Assembly: GCA_026184775.1 (NCBI GenBank)
Contig: JANCYW010000002.1
Span: 62,001-126,000, forward strand
Source of the DNA: Cyanidium caldarium
Lineage: Eukaryota; Rhodophyta; Bangiophyceae; Cyanidiales; Cyanidiaceae
DNA length: 64,000 nucleotides
Direction of reading: 5' to 3'
Shown here: one piece after another, positions 27,983 through 37,586 of the stretch
Numbering within the stretch: position 1 is the first letter of the stretch
Layout of the letters: every line of letters starts with the position of its first letter
Made by a program: the position numbers and the translations under genes
Notes under the pieces: generated by a model
The model's database searches: none
Told to the model about the DNA's origin: nothing
Seen by the model: only the letters and a program-made list of their open reading frames with translations

Positions 27983-28823
27983 CTCCGCCCATGCATTCAC
28001 GTAAATGACCCCGTGCCACCCACCGCGCTCCCACTACCGCTGGCAGCGAGCACGACGGCGTGATACGCCAAACGTATCGCAGGGAAAACATATTTCTTGC
28101 CGCAGTCGCAGCGCCCGGCGATCTCGGCAGCGGGAAATCGTAACGGTTCCATTCTTGTCTGCAGGCGGGCCATTTTGCGGCCGAGACAGCGTGACCGCCC
28201 GACGGCGGTTTTACACGGGGAGCGCGCGCGGAGCGGGTGTGCAGTGTTTCGTGGGTGGCGGGAACGAGGCCCGGGGAAGTCGGTGTTTCTTGAGACAAAA
28301 GCGGCAAACACTGGGTTAGGTGCTCGGTTCCGACTTTGTTTCCGCAAAGTGCCCACACGAAGAGACGGTTATGGGCAGGTTGCTTGCCCGTGCTGAAAGC
28401 TCGAGCGCCGATCATTAAATGCCATGCCGTGTCGCCGAGAACGTGTTCCCGAACGAGCGCGTCGCGCACACCCGGCGGCGTCCACTTCTCCCTGCGCGAG
28501 CGCACGCTCCCCCTATTCTTGTTCCCCGCGCATCCGCTGAGAGGAAACCTCCGTGTGTCCCGCTTCGACACTCGCGATTGCCGCAAATTTCGCGCGACAC
28601 AGCGCGCACCGCCCGAGCTTTCGGTGTTGTCGACCTGCACACTGCGCGCACGCCTCTCGCACGCCGTTCCCATCCATCGGTTCATCGCACGGAGGGCACT
28701 TTCCGCTTCTCCAATCCATCGTCCAGCACCGGCGGCGCGCCTGATACATCCCCGTACGCGTCGCTGCTCTTTCGTTTTCTTCGCTTCTCCCAGAACGCCG
28801 CGATCGTTCCCGCGTGTGGCGCC
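27983..28823. promoter_or_regulatory. Divergent spacer Myb / topoisomerase VI-B with E2F-like sites
   Basis: An 841-nt spacer with a GCGGGAAA site (28130-28137) and a GGCGGGAA site (28257-28264). Both fit E2F/DP consensus, which suits a cell-cycle or endoreplication gene such as topoisomerase VI-B. The match is short and could be chance in GC-rich DNA. A long minus-strand open frame crosses the region but is unrecognised and mirrors coding sequence at both ends. Confidence 0.35.
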
Positions 28824-30953
28824 ATGGCGCCACCGCAGCCGCCAGTCGTGAAAAAAGCCCGCAAACATCTCCGCGACAGCACCGAGTCTCCCACTCAAGA
28901 GCGCACGCAGCTCAAGTTTCGGTCGCCGGCCGAGTTTTTCGCGGAGAACAAGAACATCGCCGGATTCGACAATGACGGCCGCTCGCTGTACACCACGGTG
29001 CGCGAGCTGGTGGAGAACGGTATCGATGCCGCAGAGGTGGCGCAGGTGCTACCGCTGATTGAGATTCGTCTGGAGGAACTCAGTCGCGCCAGATTCTATG
29101 AGCGCGTCGGCATGGAGGGCACCGAGCGCCGCGACGAAACCCTGTACAAGGACTTTCACGTGCAACGCAAGTTGGTGGCAGCGTCGGCAGCGGCAGCGCG
29201 CCGCAAACGCGCCCGCGAAAACGGGAGCACACCGGCAGAAACCACAGGTGCAATTGCAGAGCCGACCACCGCCGCTGAACCCGAAACAGACGCCGCCAAC
29301 GCCCACGCCGGCGGCAACGCCGCCAACGACGCCCACTACTACGTGGTGACGGTGCGCGACAACGGCTCCGGCATGCCACACGATGCCGTGCCCAGCATGC
29401 TAGGCGTGGTGCTGGCCGGCACCAAATACGTGGTGCAGCAGTCGCGGGGCAAGTTCGGCCTCGGCTCCAAAATGGCGCTGCTGTGGAGCAAGATGTCCAC
29501 TGGCCTGCCGATCCGCATCTGCACCACCGAGGACGCCTCCCGGCCGCTCACGCTCTGTGTGCTGGACATCGACATCGCCAAAAACCAGCCCGACGTGCTG
29601 GTGTACGAGCGAGTGCCTAACGCGTTCGGCTTTCGGGGCACCGAGGTGAGCGTCACCATCCGGGGCAACTGGAAAACGTATCGCCCGTACATTCTGCAGT
29701 ACCTGCGGCACATGGCCATCATCACGCCGTACGCCGAGTTTGGGTTTCAGTTTGTGGCGGAGCAGAGCGAGCGCAGCTTCCAGCTGCATTTCGCGCGGCG
29801 CTCGGAGCGGGTGCCGCCGCCACCGCGACAGGCTAAGCACCACCCCAGCTCGGTGAATCAACTGGTGCTGCAGCAACTGCTGGATGCGGTCGACCCGAAG
29901 ACCAGTCTGATCGCGTTTCTGACGCGAGAGCTGTCGTCGATATCGCGCGAGCTGGCCAAGAAACTCGTCGCGGAGATGGGCGCACCCTTCCGCCCCGACA
30001 TGCGCGTCTCCGAACTCGACGGCAACTGCATCCGCAAGCTGTGCGCCCTGCTGGGGCAGGCGCATTTCCCGCCGCCCACCGGCGACTGCCTCAGCCCGGC
30101 CGGTGAGTACAACTTGCGCCTGGGCATCATGAAGGAGCTGCAACCGGATATGGTGGCCACGTTCGCCGAGCCGGTGGGCGTGTTCGAGGGACACCCGTTC
30201 ATCGTGGAGGTGGGCGTCAGCCTGGGTGGCGTGAACGTGAAGACCGGCCTCAACGTGTATCGCTTCGCGAACCGCATCCCGTTGCTGTTCGAGGGCGGCA
30301 ACGACGTGGTGACCAAAACCGCGCACCGGCTCATCCCGTGGAACAACTACAAGATATCTGCCACGGCCGACAAGGTGGGCGTGTTCTGCTCCATCGTGTC
30401 TACCAAGTGCCCGTTCAAAGGCACCGGCAAGGAGTACATCGGCGCCGACGCCGAGCCCATTCAGAAAGCCGTGCGTCACGCTATCATGCAATGCTGCCAA
30501 CAGCTGCGCATCAAGCTGTTGCGGCATGTGGCCATGCGCGATCGGTACGAGCGGAAACGGCGGTTGGCCAAGTACGCGCCCAACGTGTCGCGCGCCATCT
30601 ACCAAGTGCTGCAGCTCATGGCGGACGCCTCGCGACAGGCACCGGAGGATGCAGCGGGCGGCGCGCCGGAGACGCAACTGCTGCAGCAAGTGCGCACCGG
30701 GATGGTCACTGAACAGGTGTTGCAGCATCGCCTGTTGCGACACGTCGAGGAGACCGACCAGGACGACGCCGTGCAACGTGCAGCCAGCGGCGGTCGCGAA
30801 GCCGTCTCGACCCGGAATGTCTTTTTCGGTATCGAGCAAGCGACGACGAGAGTGGCGATGGCGGGGGCCGGTCTCACCGCGCCGTTGTTGCTGCTGCGCA
30901 GCGCGATGGTATCGCCGCCGGAGACGGCCGCTGCCGCTGCGGTTGACGCCTGA
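28824..30953 (+). CDS. TOP6B: DNA topoisomerase VI subunit B
   Basis: The GHKL ATPase subunit of type IIB topoisomerase VI, which works with a Spo11-like A subunit; in plants it is required for endoreplication. The 709-residue protein has SPAEFFAENKNIAGFDN, the N-box RELVENGIDAAE (60-71), DNGSGMP, and GKFGLGSKMALLWSK with its glycine-rich ATP lid. The H2TH and transducer regions follow, with GTEVSVTI and NRIPLLFEGG. An Ala/Arg-rich insertion lies at about residues 86-170, between the N-box and DNG motifs, where archaeal subunits are shorter. The first ATG, at 28824, directly precedes the conserved N-terminus. The A subunit is not in the window. Confidence 0.93.
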   Translation: MAPPQPPVVKKARKHLRDSTESPTQERTQLKFRSPAEFFAENKNIAGFDNDGRSLYTTVRELVENGIDAAEVAQVLPLIEIRLEELSRARFYERVGMEGTERRDETLYKDFHVQRKLVAASAAAARRKRARENGSTPAETTGAIAEPTTAAEPETDAANAHAGGNAANDAHYYVVTVRDNGSGMPHDAVPSMLGVVLAGTKYVVQQSRGKFGLGSKMALLWSKMSTGLPIRICTTEDASRPLTLCVLDIDIAKNQPDVLVYERVPNAFGFRGTEVSVTIRGNWKTYRPYILQYLRHMAIITPYAEFGFQFVAEQSERSFQLHFARRSERVPPPPRQAKHHPSSVNQLVLQQLLDAVDPKTSLIAFLTRELSSISRELAKKLVAEMGAPFRPDMRVSELDGNCIRKLCALLGQAHFPPPTGDCLSPAGEYNLRLGIMKELQPDMVATFAEPVGVFEGHPFIVEVGVSLGGVNVKTGLNVYRFANRIPLLFEGGNDVVTKTAHRLIPWNNYKISATADKVGVFCSIVSTKCPFKGTGKEYIGADAEPIQKAVRHAIMQCCQQLRIKLLRHVAMRDRYERKRRLAKYAPNVSRAIYQVLQLMADASRQAPEDAAGGAPETQLLQQVRTGMVTEQVLQHRLLRHVEETDQDDAVQRAASGGREAVSTRNVFFGIEQATTRVAMAGAGLTAPLLLLRSAMVSPPETAAAAAVDA

Positions 30954-31016
30954 ATCGAATTCAATCGACGCCGTCGATGCCACCGTAACGTTTGCCGACT
31001 CACTCAACCCGCTGTC

Positions 31017-32373
31017 TCAGCAGGCGACCACACGAGCGGATGCATCACAAGCATCTAGGAACGGCAACACCGCCTGCATAAATTCCTCCGGCCGCTCTTC
31101 ATGCGGCACGTGGCCGCAGTCGCGAATAACCGCCAGCCGACAGCCCAGCATGCGCGCCAGCCGTTCCGAGTTGGACAGCGGCACCAGGCGATCCTGATCG
31201 CCATGCACGATCAACACCGGCACGCCCGACTGCCGCAGTGCCGCCACCAGGTTGGCCGAGGCGAACGCGCTGGCCCCGGTGGCCACCTCGCGCACCTGAC
31301 CCACCAGGCCGGCCACACCGGGTGGCGAGGCGAAGCGGGCGCGCAGAAAACGCAGAAAGCCGAGGTCCCAGTCGACCGCCCGGCTGGGACGACGGTAGCC
31401 GCGCACCACCTCATCGGTGATGCGGCGCGGATCGTGCCAGGCGCTCTGCAAGCCGGTGGTCCAGAAGCGGGAACGGCCCACAATGGCCCGCAGCGAATAG
31501 ATCGACAGTGTGGCGGTGAATTCCAGCGCGAAGAATACCGCGCGCCGCAGCAGCACCAGCAGCGTGGCGGTGGCCACGCGAAACGGCAACAGTAGACCGC
31601 GCAGCAGACGCCCGATGGACGTCTGGGCGCGCAGCGGCGGCGGCGCCGCCAGTATGGCCGGCGCTACCAACACCACCGCTTGCGGAGGCGTCGCGCGCAT
31701 GAGGGCCGCGCGGACGGCGATCAGCGCACCCAACGAGTGGCCGATGAGGCATCGAAAACCGTCATCGTCGCCATCATCGGACGTCGCCGAGAAGCGCTCC
31801 AGGAGCTCGTTGGTGAGCTTGGCGCTGTACTCGGTGGTGTACGCCTCCACAAAACGCGGCCGCTCGGTAAGGCCGAAGGCGGGCCGATCAAACGACACGA
31901 CGCGCGCTTGCCAACGGTCCGCCAACGGCTGCTGCACGTTGCGAAAGGAGAACAGCCAGGTGCCGAAGCCGTGTAGCAGCAGCAGCGTTTTGCGGAGTGA
32001 CGCTGCCGCGGCGGTATCGCGCGGTGCGCACGCTTTGACGTGCACGCGGATACCCGCCGCATCCACGAATTGAGAGTCGGCATCAGCCAGCTGCTCCGGA
32101 TGCTGCAACTGCTGAGTGTACGCCCGGTTGTAGGCGATCCAACGCACCGCCAGAAAGGCGGCGGCGCCCAACACGCCGCTGCGCAGCACGCGCCACCCGG
32201 AGGGCAGCGATGCCGGTGGAGTGCCGCCGCCGGGTGACGGGTGAACCGGGGCTGTGACCCGGCGTCCGCCCTGATACGCGATGACGGCCGCGACCATACC
32301 GACCACTGCCGCCGCCACTCGCGTGAGCGGACTCGACCGCAGCTTGGCGTCGAGACCGAGTGCGTCTCGAGAA

Positions 32374-32406
<33 letters not shown>

Positions 32407-32447
32407 GGGACAGCGGCCGACACCGACTCCCCTCCCAAAGCCATCAT
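31017..32447 (-). CDS. Membrane-anchored alpha/beta hydrolase
   Basis: A 476-residue alpha/beta-hydrolase-fold protein. The catalytic triad is visible: nucleophile elbow IGHSLGAL, acid in HGDQDRLVP and histidine in DCGHVPHEERPEEF. The oxyanion-side block is LLLHGFGTWLFSFRNV. N-terminal hydrophobic stretches (VAAAVVGMVAAVIAY and LRSGVLGAAAFLAV) suggest one or two membrane anchors. A run of ten Asp near residue 14 is coded by a GTC/GAC repeat (32376-32405). Substrate unknown: an esterase, lipase or haloperoxidase-like enzyme is possible. The ATG at 32447 was chosen because upstream in-frame sequence is Arg/Cys-rich, unconserved and starts from no better Met context. It converges on TOP6B with 63 nt between stops. 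Confidence 0.78.
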
Positions 32448-32856
32448 TGCGTCTCTTGGTTGACGCGCAACCTGTGTCGCACGCTGCCCGTGTACTCCAC
32501 AGCGTGTGTTGCGCCTGAATAACGGTCGCTGTCGCCAGAGGCAGCAACCGCGTCTCGGTCGACCCTCGCCCGAGAGGGAGACGATGCGTCGAGCGCTCCA
32601 CGGAACGAACGTCAACGACCGACTGGTTCGGTCTCCAGAATATCTCAGTGCGTGCTCTCCACAGCCAGTCACCCTCCGCGACATGCACTGCCTGACACGG
32701 TGGCTACGCGTCACCCGTCTCCTCGTTCACGGCAGGCGCCGACGACGCCGCCCCGCTGTTCCGCTCACATGTCCGGCGCGGCGCGTTGGCGGATGCGGTC
32801 GCGCGCGCCGTGGAGCATCGCTCGCACCGGGTTCAACACGGGTAACGCGGACGGCA
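32448..32856. promoter_or_regulatory. Divergent spacer alpha/beta hydrolase / RCE1-DOLPP1
   Basis: A 409-nt divergent region. The RCE1-DOLPP1 frame stays open through it with additional ATGs (for example 32584), but that translation is Arg-rich and lacks membrane segments, so I treat it as 5' leader. No RNA gene or repeat is evident. Confidence 0.4.
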
Positions 32857-34575
32857 ATGTCTGCAGACTGTGATGTAGCAGAGGTGACCGCGACGGTGGC
32901 GATCATCGTCTCAGTGGCGTTGACGGGCACTTTGGTGAGCTCGCTGTACGTCGGGTGGAATCGCGGCGACCGCGACCGACCGTCGGTGGTGTGGGCGCGA
33001 GGCGTGACCACCGCGGCAGTGGCGCTTCTGGGGTTGGCGTTGCAAGCGCGCGTACTGCGATCATGCAGTGTGTGGAGTCTGTTGCGGCGGTTGCATATAT
33101 GGGAGCCGTGGCACGGTTGGCGAGGAGTGGCTGCGGACGCGGCCCACTTTGTGGTCATCTACGCAGCGCCGTGGCTGTACGAGCGCTGGGGAGCCGCCGG
33201 GGCATCTTCGAATAAGGCACCGGGCAACGCTTTGCCTCCCAAGTTCCCGACGGCCAGGTTGTCGCCGTCGTGGCAGAGCGTCGCCCTGACCTTGCGGACG
33301 GCGACCTTTTCGCCGCTCTCCGAGGAGTGCCTCTTTCGCGGCTGCGTGTTGCGGCTGGTGCTGGCGGCCACCGGATCGACGAGCGTGGCAGTGACGGTCA
33401 GTGCGCTGCTCTTCTCCGTGGCGCACTTGCATCACTACTGGCGCCATCGACGCGTGCACGAGACCGTCATGCAGCTGGGTATCACCCTGGCATTTGGCGT
33501 GTATCAGGGAGTGCTGTTCTGGCAAAGCGATCAGTCGCTATGGCCGTGTGTAGCGACGCACGCTTTCTTCAATACGGTCGGTCTGCCACGACTGCCGGCG
33601 GCAGCGCTGTCGCCGGATGCGATGTCTGCCACGGCGATGTTGCAGTGGCATGCGCCCATTCAGTGGTTGGCGGCCAGCAGCGGGTTGCTGCGCTATGGCA
33701 TCCGCGGCGCGCAGGCACTGCGACCGAGGCGCCGGAGGTATCCTGCATTTTCATCGGTGGCAGAGCAGCAGCAGCAGCAGCAGCACCAAGCCCCGCTCAC
33801 CTCGTTTGGCCTCACCCACGTCCAGTATCCCGCCGGCGACGTGGTGCTCGGTCCGGTGGCCGCGCTCTTTTCCCTGGCGCCGTACGTTATCTTTGCCATG
33901 CAGTCTGCGGCAGTGTACTGTCGCCGCGAAATCCCCGCCCTGCTGCTGATGGCGGGGCAACTGGCCAACGAGGTGTTCAGCGCGGCCGTCAAACAACTGG
34001 TGCGCCAACGACGGCCGCCGGACACCGCGCTGCATGGCCGCTCATTCGGGTGGCCGTCGTCGCATGCTCAGTTTGTGGCCTTTCTCCTCACCTATATCGT
34101 CTGCCAGTGCGCACCGGTGGCGGGCGGCACGATTCCACAGCGCTCCAGTGGCGGCAGTTGGTGGGTGTCGTTGGGTGCCACCGAGGCCATCCTCCTGCAG
34201 GCCATCAGTGTGCTCCTTGCCGTTGGCGTGTGCAGCTCCCGCATCTACCTCGGATACCACACCGTGTCGCAGGTGTGGGGTGGGGTGGCGCTCGGATTCG
34301 GCTGGGCGCTGGGGTGGTTTGTGCTCGAGCGAAGGTGGCTCCGTCGCGCTTGCCGCGCCAGCCGGTGGCTGCATTCGCTCTGCTTTAAGGATTCGAGTGG
34401 CGTTCCGAACATCTTTCGCGTCGAGCAATCGTGCGACCACCGCCGTTGCATCCACAAAATGGATGTGCATGCGTGCAGCGACGGTGCAGCGGCGGATGCG
34501 GTGGCGATGGAGTCGATGCCGCGGCCCTGGCGTTCCGCTCAGCGAGCTCGGTTACCAGCTACGCATCCGCAATGA
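32857..34575 (+). CDS. RCE1 CAAX protease fused to DOLPP1 dolichyl-diphosphatase
   Basis: One 572-residue frame carries two ER multi-pass enzymes. Residues 1-290 match the CAAX prenyl endopeptidase RCE1: an N-terminal span ending SSLYVGW, then Glu156-Glu157 in SEECLFRG, His190 in FSVAH, and His235/Asn239 in THAFFN. A short linker with six Gln (304-309) follows. Residues 315-495 match dolichyl-diphosphate phosphatase DOLPP1: FGLTHVQYPAGD, Lys379 to Arg386-Pro387 (KQLVRQRRP), WPSSHAQFV (400-403 PSSH) and SRIYLGYHTVSQV. Both active sites look complete. The join has no stop and no ATG after residue 261, and a spliced or split alternative is not obvious. The start at 32857 matches RCE1 proteins. 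RCE1 trims prenylated proteins; DOLPP1 recycles dolichyl phosphate for N-glycosylation. Confidence 0.82.
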   Translation: MSADCDVAEVTATVAIIVSVALTGTLVSSLYVGWNRGDRDRPSVVWARGVTTAAVALLGLALQARVLRSCSVWSLLRRLHIWEPWHGWRGVAADAAHFVVIYAAPWLYERWGAAGASSNKAPGNALPPKFPTARLSPSWQSVALTLRTATFSPLSEECLFRGCVLRLVLAATGSTSVAVTVSALLFSVAHLHHYWRHRRVHETVMQLGITLAFGVYQGVLFWQSDQSLWPCVATHAFFNTVGLPRLPAAALSPDAMSATAMLQWHAPIQWLAASSGLLRYGIRGAQALRPRRRRYPAFSSVAEQQQQQQHQAPLTSFGLTHVQYPAGDVVLGPVAALFSLAPYVIFAMQSAAVYCRREIPALLLMAGQLANEVFSAAVKQLVRQRRPPDTALHGRSFGWPSSHAQFVAFLLTYIVCQCAPVAGGTIPQRSSGGSWWVSLGATEAILLQAISVLLAVGVCSSRIYLGYHTVSQVWGGVALGFGWALGWFVLERRWLRRACRASRWLHSLCFKDSSGVPNIFRVEQSCDHRRCIHKMDVHACSDGAAADAVAMESMPRPWRSAQRARLPATHPQ

Positions 34576-35524
34576 GGGCAGTCACGCCCAGTTGGCGGAA
34601 CGCCCGACGCATACGCGCATCCGCCCGCATGCCCGCCGGCAGCTCCAACAACAGTTGGGTGCGCGTCGACTCCAGCCGGCCCGTCCGCGGCGCCAGCAGC
34701 GTCTCCACCCCGTCCAGACAGACTGACAGGTCGTGCATTGCGCGTCGCGCCAGCAACATATGCGCGCCCGGACGGTCCGCCCCCGCATCGCCCCGAAACA
34801 GCCACATCACCTCGTCCATCTCGGAGGCGTCGTGCACCTCCACAATCGGGGCCATGCCCAGCGCCGACATCGCCTTGGCAAAGTAGAGCGTGTCGCGCGC
34901 GCCCAACACCTTGAAAATCAGCACGCAGGCGTCGGCGTGATAGTATCGCGCTTCGTAAAACTGCCATGGATACACGAAGATGTCCTGACATATCACCGGG
35001 CACTCCACGCGGGAGCGCGCCGCCCGCATCCACTCGTAGCTCTGGCGCGAGTATCGCATGCTGGTCTGCACCAGCACCGCGCCCTTATCCGACCGAGCAG
35101 CGACATCCTGGATGGCTAGCTCGTCTATAGCGTCGGGCGGCTGTTCCCGATCGCCCAATTTGGGTATGAGCGCACACATATCACCATCGCCGCCGCCGCC
35201 GGCCGCCTCCAGCCGCGGCAACCGCATCCGCCGCGGCTTGACGTCCTCCACCGCCTTTAACCGACTCTTCATCATAGGCAGTGGCATACGCACTCGTTTT
35301 GCCTCCACCTCCGACTCCTTCGCCCATACCAGCGCCTCGAGGAGGTTGCGCGGCCACTCCTCGTTCTCGATCACGCCCCAGGACACCGCTTCCGCCACCA
35401 CCTTGCGCCCGTTCTGCAACGAACGCCTCCGAATGGTGCACGTCTCTCGCGGCAGCATGCCATTTCCCGACGGGTCTGCCGTGCAACGCCAACCACCCCA
35501 ACCACACTGGAAGCCTAGTACCAT
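34559..35524 (-). CDS. Indole-3-glycerol-phosphate synthase-like protein lacking the catalytic lysine
   Basis: A 321-residue protein with the TIM-barrel pattern of IGPS (TrpC). The N-terminal helix LLEALVWAKESEVEAKRVRM, GAVLVQTSMRYSRQSYEWM, CPVICQDIFVYPWQFYEAR, ADACVLIFKVL and IVEVHDASEMDEV align in order with the enzyme. In true IGPS the KDFI segment supplies the catalytic lysine; here it is Gln180 (CQDIF). The Glu of EVHD is kept, but the NNR and SES motifs near the C-terminus read LLARRAM and LLLELP. It is therefore unlikely to be a working synthase, and may be regulatory, structural or of changed activity. The first ATG is 35524. It overlaps the convergent RCE1-DOLPP1 stop by 17 nt. Confidence 0.7.
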   Translation of the reverse strand: MVLGFQCGWGGWRCTADPSGNGMLPRETCTIRRRSLQNGRKVVAEAVSWGVIENEEWPRNLLEALVWAKESEVEAKRVRMPLPMMKSRLKAVEDVKPRRMRLPRLEAAGGGGDGDMCALIPKLGDREQPPDAIDELAIQDVAARSDKGAVLVQTSMRYSRQSYEWMRAARSRVECPVICQDIFVYPWQFYEARYYHADACVLIFKVLGARDTLYFAKAMSALGMAPIVEVHDASEMDEVMWLFRGDAGADRPGAHMLLARRAMHDLSVCLDGVETLLAPRTGRLESTRTQLLLELPAGMRADARMRRAFRQLGVTALIADA

Positions 35525-35756
35525 CGGGAGCGATCCGAATGGGTCACTCGCTGCCGACGCCCCTTGCGAGCACGCCCGCAGGCCGATCGAACGGTGGCGC
35601 CCGACGGCCGTCTCGACACGCGAGGTGGGTGCAGAGACGCGCTCGTCTGTGCACCGGAGGGGGTGTCTGGGGGCGTGTCGGCAACAGACAGAAAGCCGCA
35701 CTCCCTGGGATAGCCACCGGCACCGGTTGGAGTAACGTAGCGGGTGCGCAACGGGT

Positions 35757-37580
35757 ATGGAGGGTCATGCGGCAGAGGGCCAGGGCGTTGAGGTGTCTGC
35801 TGATGCTACGGTGCCGTTGGCGGGCAAGTCGGGCGAGGGCGAGCGGGCAGGTGCGGTGCGTCGCAGTAAACTGCTGGGCGAGCCGGCGGTGGTGCGGTTG
35901 GAGCTGTTGCACACCAAGACGCCGGTGGAGGGTTGCGAGTTGTCGCCGTTCGTGTTGCTGCGCGACGTGAACGGGGACCAGCGCACGGCGGAGGCCATGG
36001 AGGCGCGGTCGAAGGGTGCGCTGTCCGCGCAGTACCGGTGGTATCGACGGGAATATCAGTTTGAGTGCATCAAGACCGGGATGCCGGCGACGGTGGAGTG
36101 TCTGGAGGTGTCGCGGGCGGCGACGGTGCTGTTTGCGGGCGACGCCGCCGCGTTGCACAAGATCAGTGCGCTGGGTTTCTTCCATCGTGCAGAGGAAATT
36201 CGCGACTCGTGGCCGACCATTCGCGACCTGCAATACAAGGCGGAGCAGGCGCGGGTGCAGGCGGGCGAGCGGGAGCGCGGCGCCCGCCCCCAGTCGGCGG
36301 CGGCGCTGGACGAGGCGCGCGATCGGGCGCTGCAGGTGGAGGTGCCGCCGCCCAACGAGTCGACGTTGCAGGAGTGCGGCTTCGTGCGCAACTACGCGCC
36401 GAGTGCGCGCGACGTGGGCCACACGCTGCGTCTCGAGTGTCGATACGTGTGGAAGCCGCCGTCGGGTGGCGTGCACATCGGCACGCCCATGGTGACCGAC
36501 ACGCTGCCCACGCGACCGTTCGCCCCGAGCGCGCCGGAGCGCCGCATGCAGCTGTGTGTGGGCGACGGCGGCGACTATTCGGTGCGCGAACGGCGCTCCA
36601 GCGGCGAATCCAACTGCTTCCCGCTGCGGGTCATGTCTTACAACTGTCTGGCGGAGCTGTACGCCAGCTCGGATCTGTATTCGTACTGTCCGGATTGGGC
36701 GTTGGCGTGGAACTATCGCCGCCGCAATCTGCTGCGGGAGATTATGAGCCTGGAGGCGGACGTCATTTGCCTGCAGGAAATCCAGGCAGACCACTTTGAG
36801 GAGCACTTCAAACCGGCGTTGCGGCGTATCGGTTACGAGGGCGTGTTCAAGGCCAAGCTGCGCGAAGCCATGGGTCGCAAGGGCAAAGTGGACGGCTGCG
36901 CCACCTTTTACCGCAGCGACCGCTTCAAGCTGGCAGAGGTGTACGACGTCGAGTACAGCAGTATCGCGCGGGAACGTGTGAAAGAAAAGCGTCTGCTGAA
37001 CCGCCTGGTGAAGGACAATGTGGCCCATCTGGTGGTGCTCGAGTGGGGCAACACCGGCTGTCGGGTGTGCGTGGCCAACACGCACATCTTCTGGGATCCG
37101 GACCAGACCGATGTGAAGTTGTTCCAGGTGGACACGTTCCTACAGGAAGCCGAGGAGTTTATCAGTGCGCGCAACATCCCGCTGATCGTGGCCGGCGACT
37201 TCAACTCCATGCCGGACAGCTCCATCTACGAGTTGATCGTGCACAACGAGGTGAGCGGGCAGCGCGGCGATATCGGCGAGGGCATGATGGAGATTCTGAA
37301 AGTGTCGCCCTGCCAACACAATTTGTTATTGCGATCGGCGTATGGATTGGGCGGCGAGTACTCCGAGCCATCGTACACCAACTACACGGGCCATTTTGTG
37401 GGCACGCTCGATTTCCTGTTCTTCACGCCCGACTCCATTATCCCGGTGGGCACGCTGGAGATTTTGGATGAGACGCGGCTGCTGGCCGAGGGCGATACCG
37501 CCTTGCCTAGCCCGCGCTGGTCATCGGACCACGTGGCTATTATGGCCGACTTTGACGTGTACATGATGCGGTCGCCGTGA
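35757..37580 (+). CDS. CCR4: CCR4-type mRNA deadenylase
   Basis: The catalytic poly(A)-shortening exonuclease of the CCR4-NOT complex. The 607-residue protein has the plant-type N-terminus instead of leucine-rich repeats: TPVEGCELSPFVLLRDVNG and YRWYR near residues 60-105. The EEP nuclease domain follows: MSYNCLAELYASSDLYSYCP, WNYRRRNLL, Glu in VICLQEIQ, THIFWDP, AGDFNSMPDSSIYEL, TGTLD-type (VGTLDFLFF) and the final SSDHVAI. All metal-binding and catalytic acids are present. The ATG at 35757 is the first in frame. An AATAAA hexamer starts directly after the stop codon. It could also be an Angel-type paralogue, but the N-terminal block favours plant CCR4. Confidence 0.9.
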   Translation: MEGHAAEGQGVEVSADATVPLAGKSGEGERAGAVRRSKLLGEPAVVRLELLHTKTPVEGCELSPFVLLRDVNGDQRTAEAMEARSKGALSAQYRWYRREYQFECIKTGMPATVECLEVSRAATVLFAGDAAALHKISALGFFHRAEEIRDSWPTIRDLQYKAEQARVQAGERERGARPQSAAALDEARDRALQVEVPPPNESTLQECGFVRNYAPSARDVGHTLRLECRYVWKPPSGGVHIGTPMVTDTLPTRPFAPSAPERRMQLCVGDGGDYSVRERRSSGESNCFPLRVMSYNCLAELYASSDLYSYCPDWALAWNYRRRNLLREIMSLEADVICLQEIQADHFEEHFKPALRRIGYEGVFKAKLREAMGRKGKVDGCATFYRSDRFKLAEVYDVEYSSIARERVKEKRLLNRLVKDNVAHLVVLEWGNTGCRVCVANTHIFWDPDQTDVKLFQVDTFLQEAEEFISARNIPLIVAGDFNSMPDSSIYELIVHNEVSGQRGDIGEGMMEILKVSPCQHNLLLRSAYGLGGEYSEPSYTNYTGHFVGTLDFLFFTPDSIIPVGTLEILDETRLLAEGDTALPSPRWSSDHVAIMADFDVYMMRSP

Positions 37581-37586
37581 AATAAA
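37581..37586 (+). terminator. AATAAA polyadenylation-signal match after CCR4
   Basis: The hexamer follows the CCR4 stop codon immediately. If used, it would give an extremely short 3' untranslated region. It is a sequence match only. Confidence 0.4.

Noticed and set aside
28130-28264. E2F control of topoisomerase VI-B as a firm claim
   Set aside because: The two sites match the consensus, but eight-base GC-rich motifs occur often by chance in this DNA; kept only as a note.
27900-28898. Minus frame across the Myb/TOP6B spacer
   Set aside because: It overlaps both conserved N-termini, is basic throughout and matches nothing recognisable.
32506-32856. N-terminal extension of RCE1-DOLPP1
   Set aside because: The extension begins at a GTG, is Arg-rich with no membrane segment, and RCE1 proteins start close to the first span.
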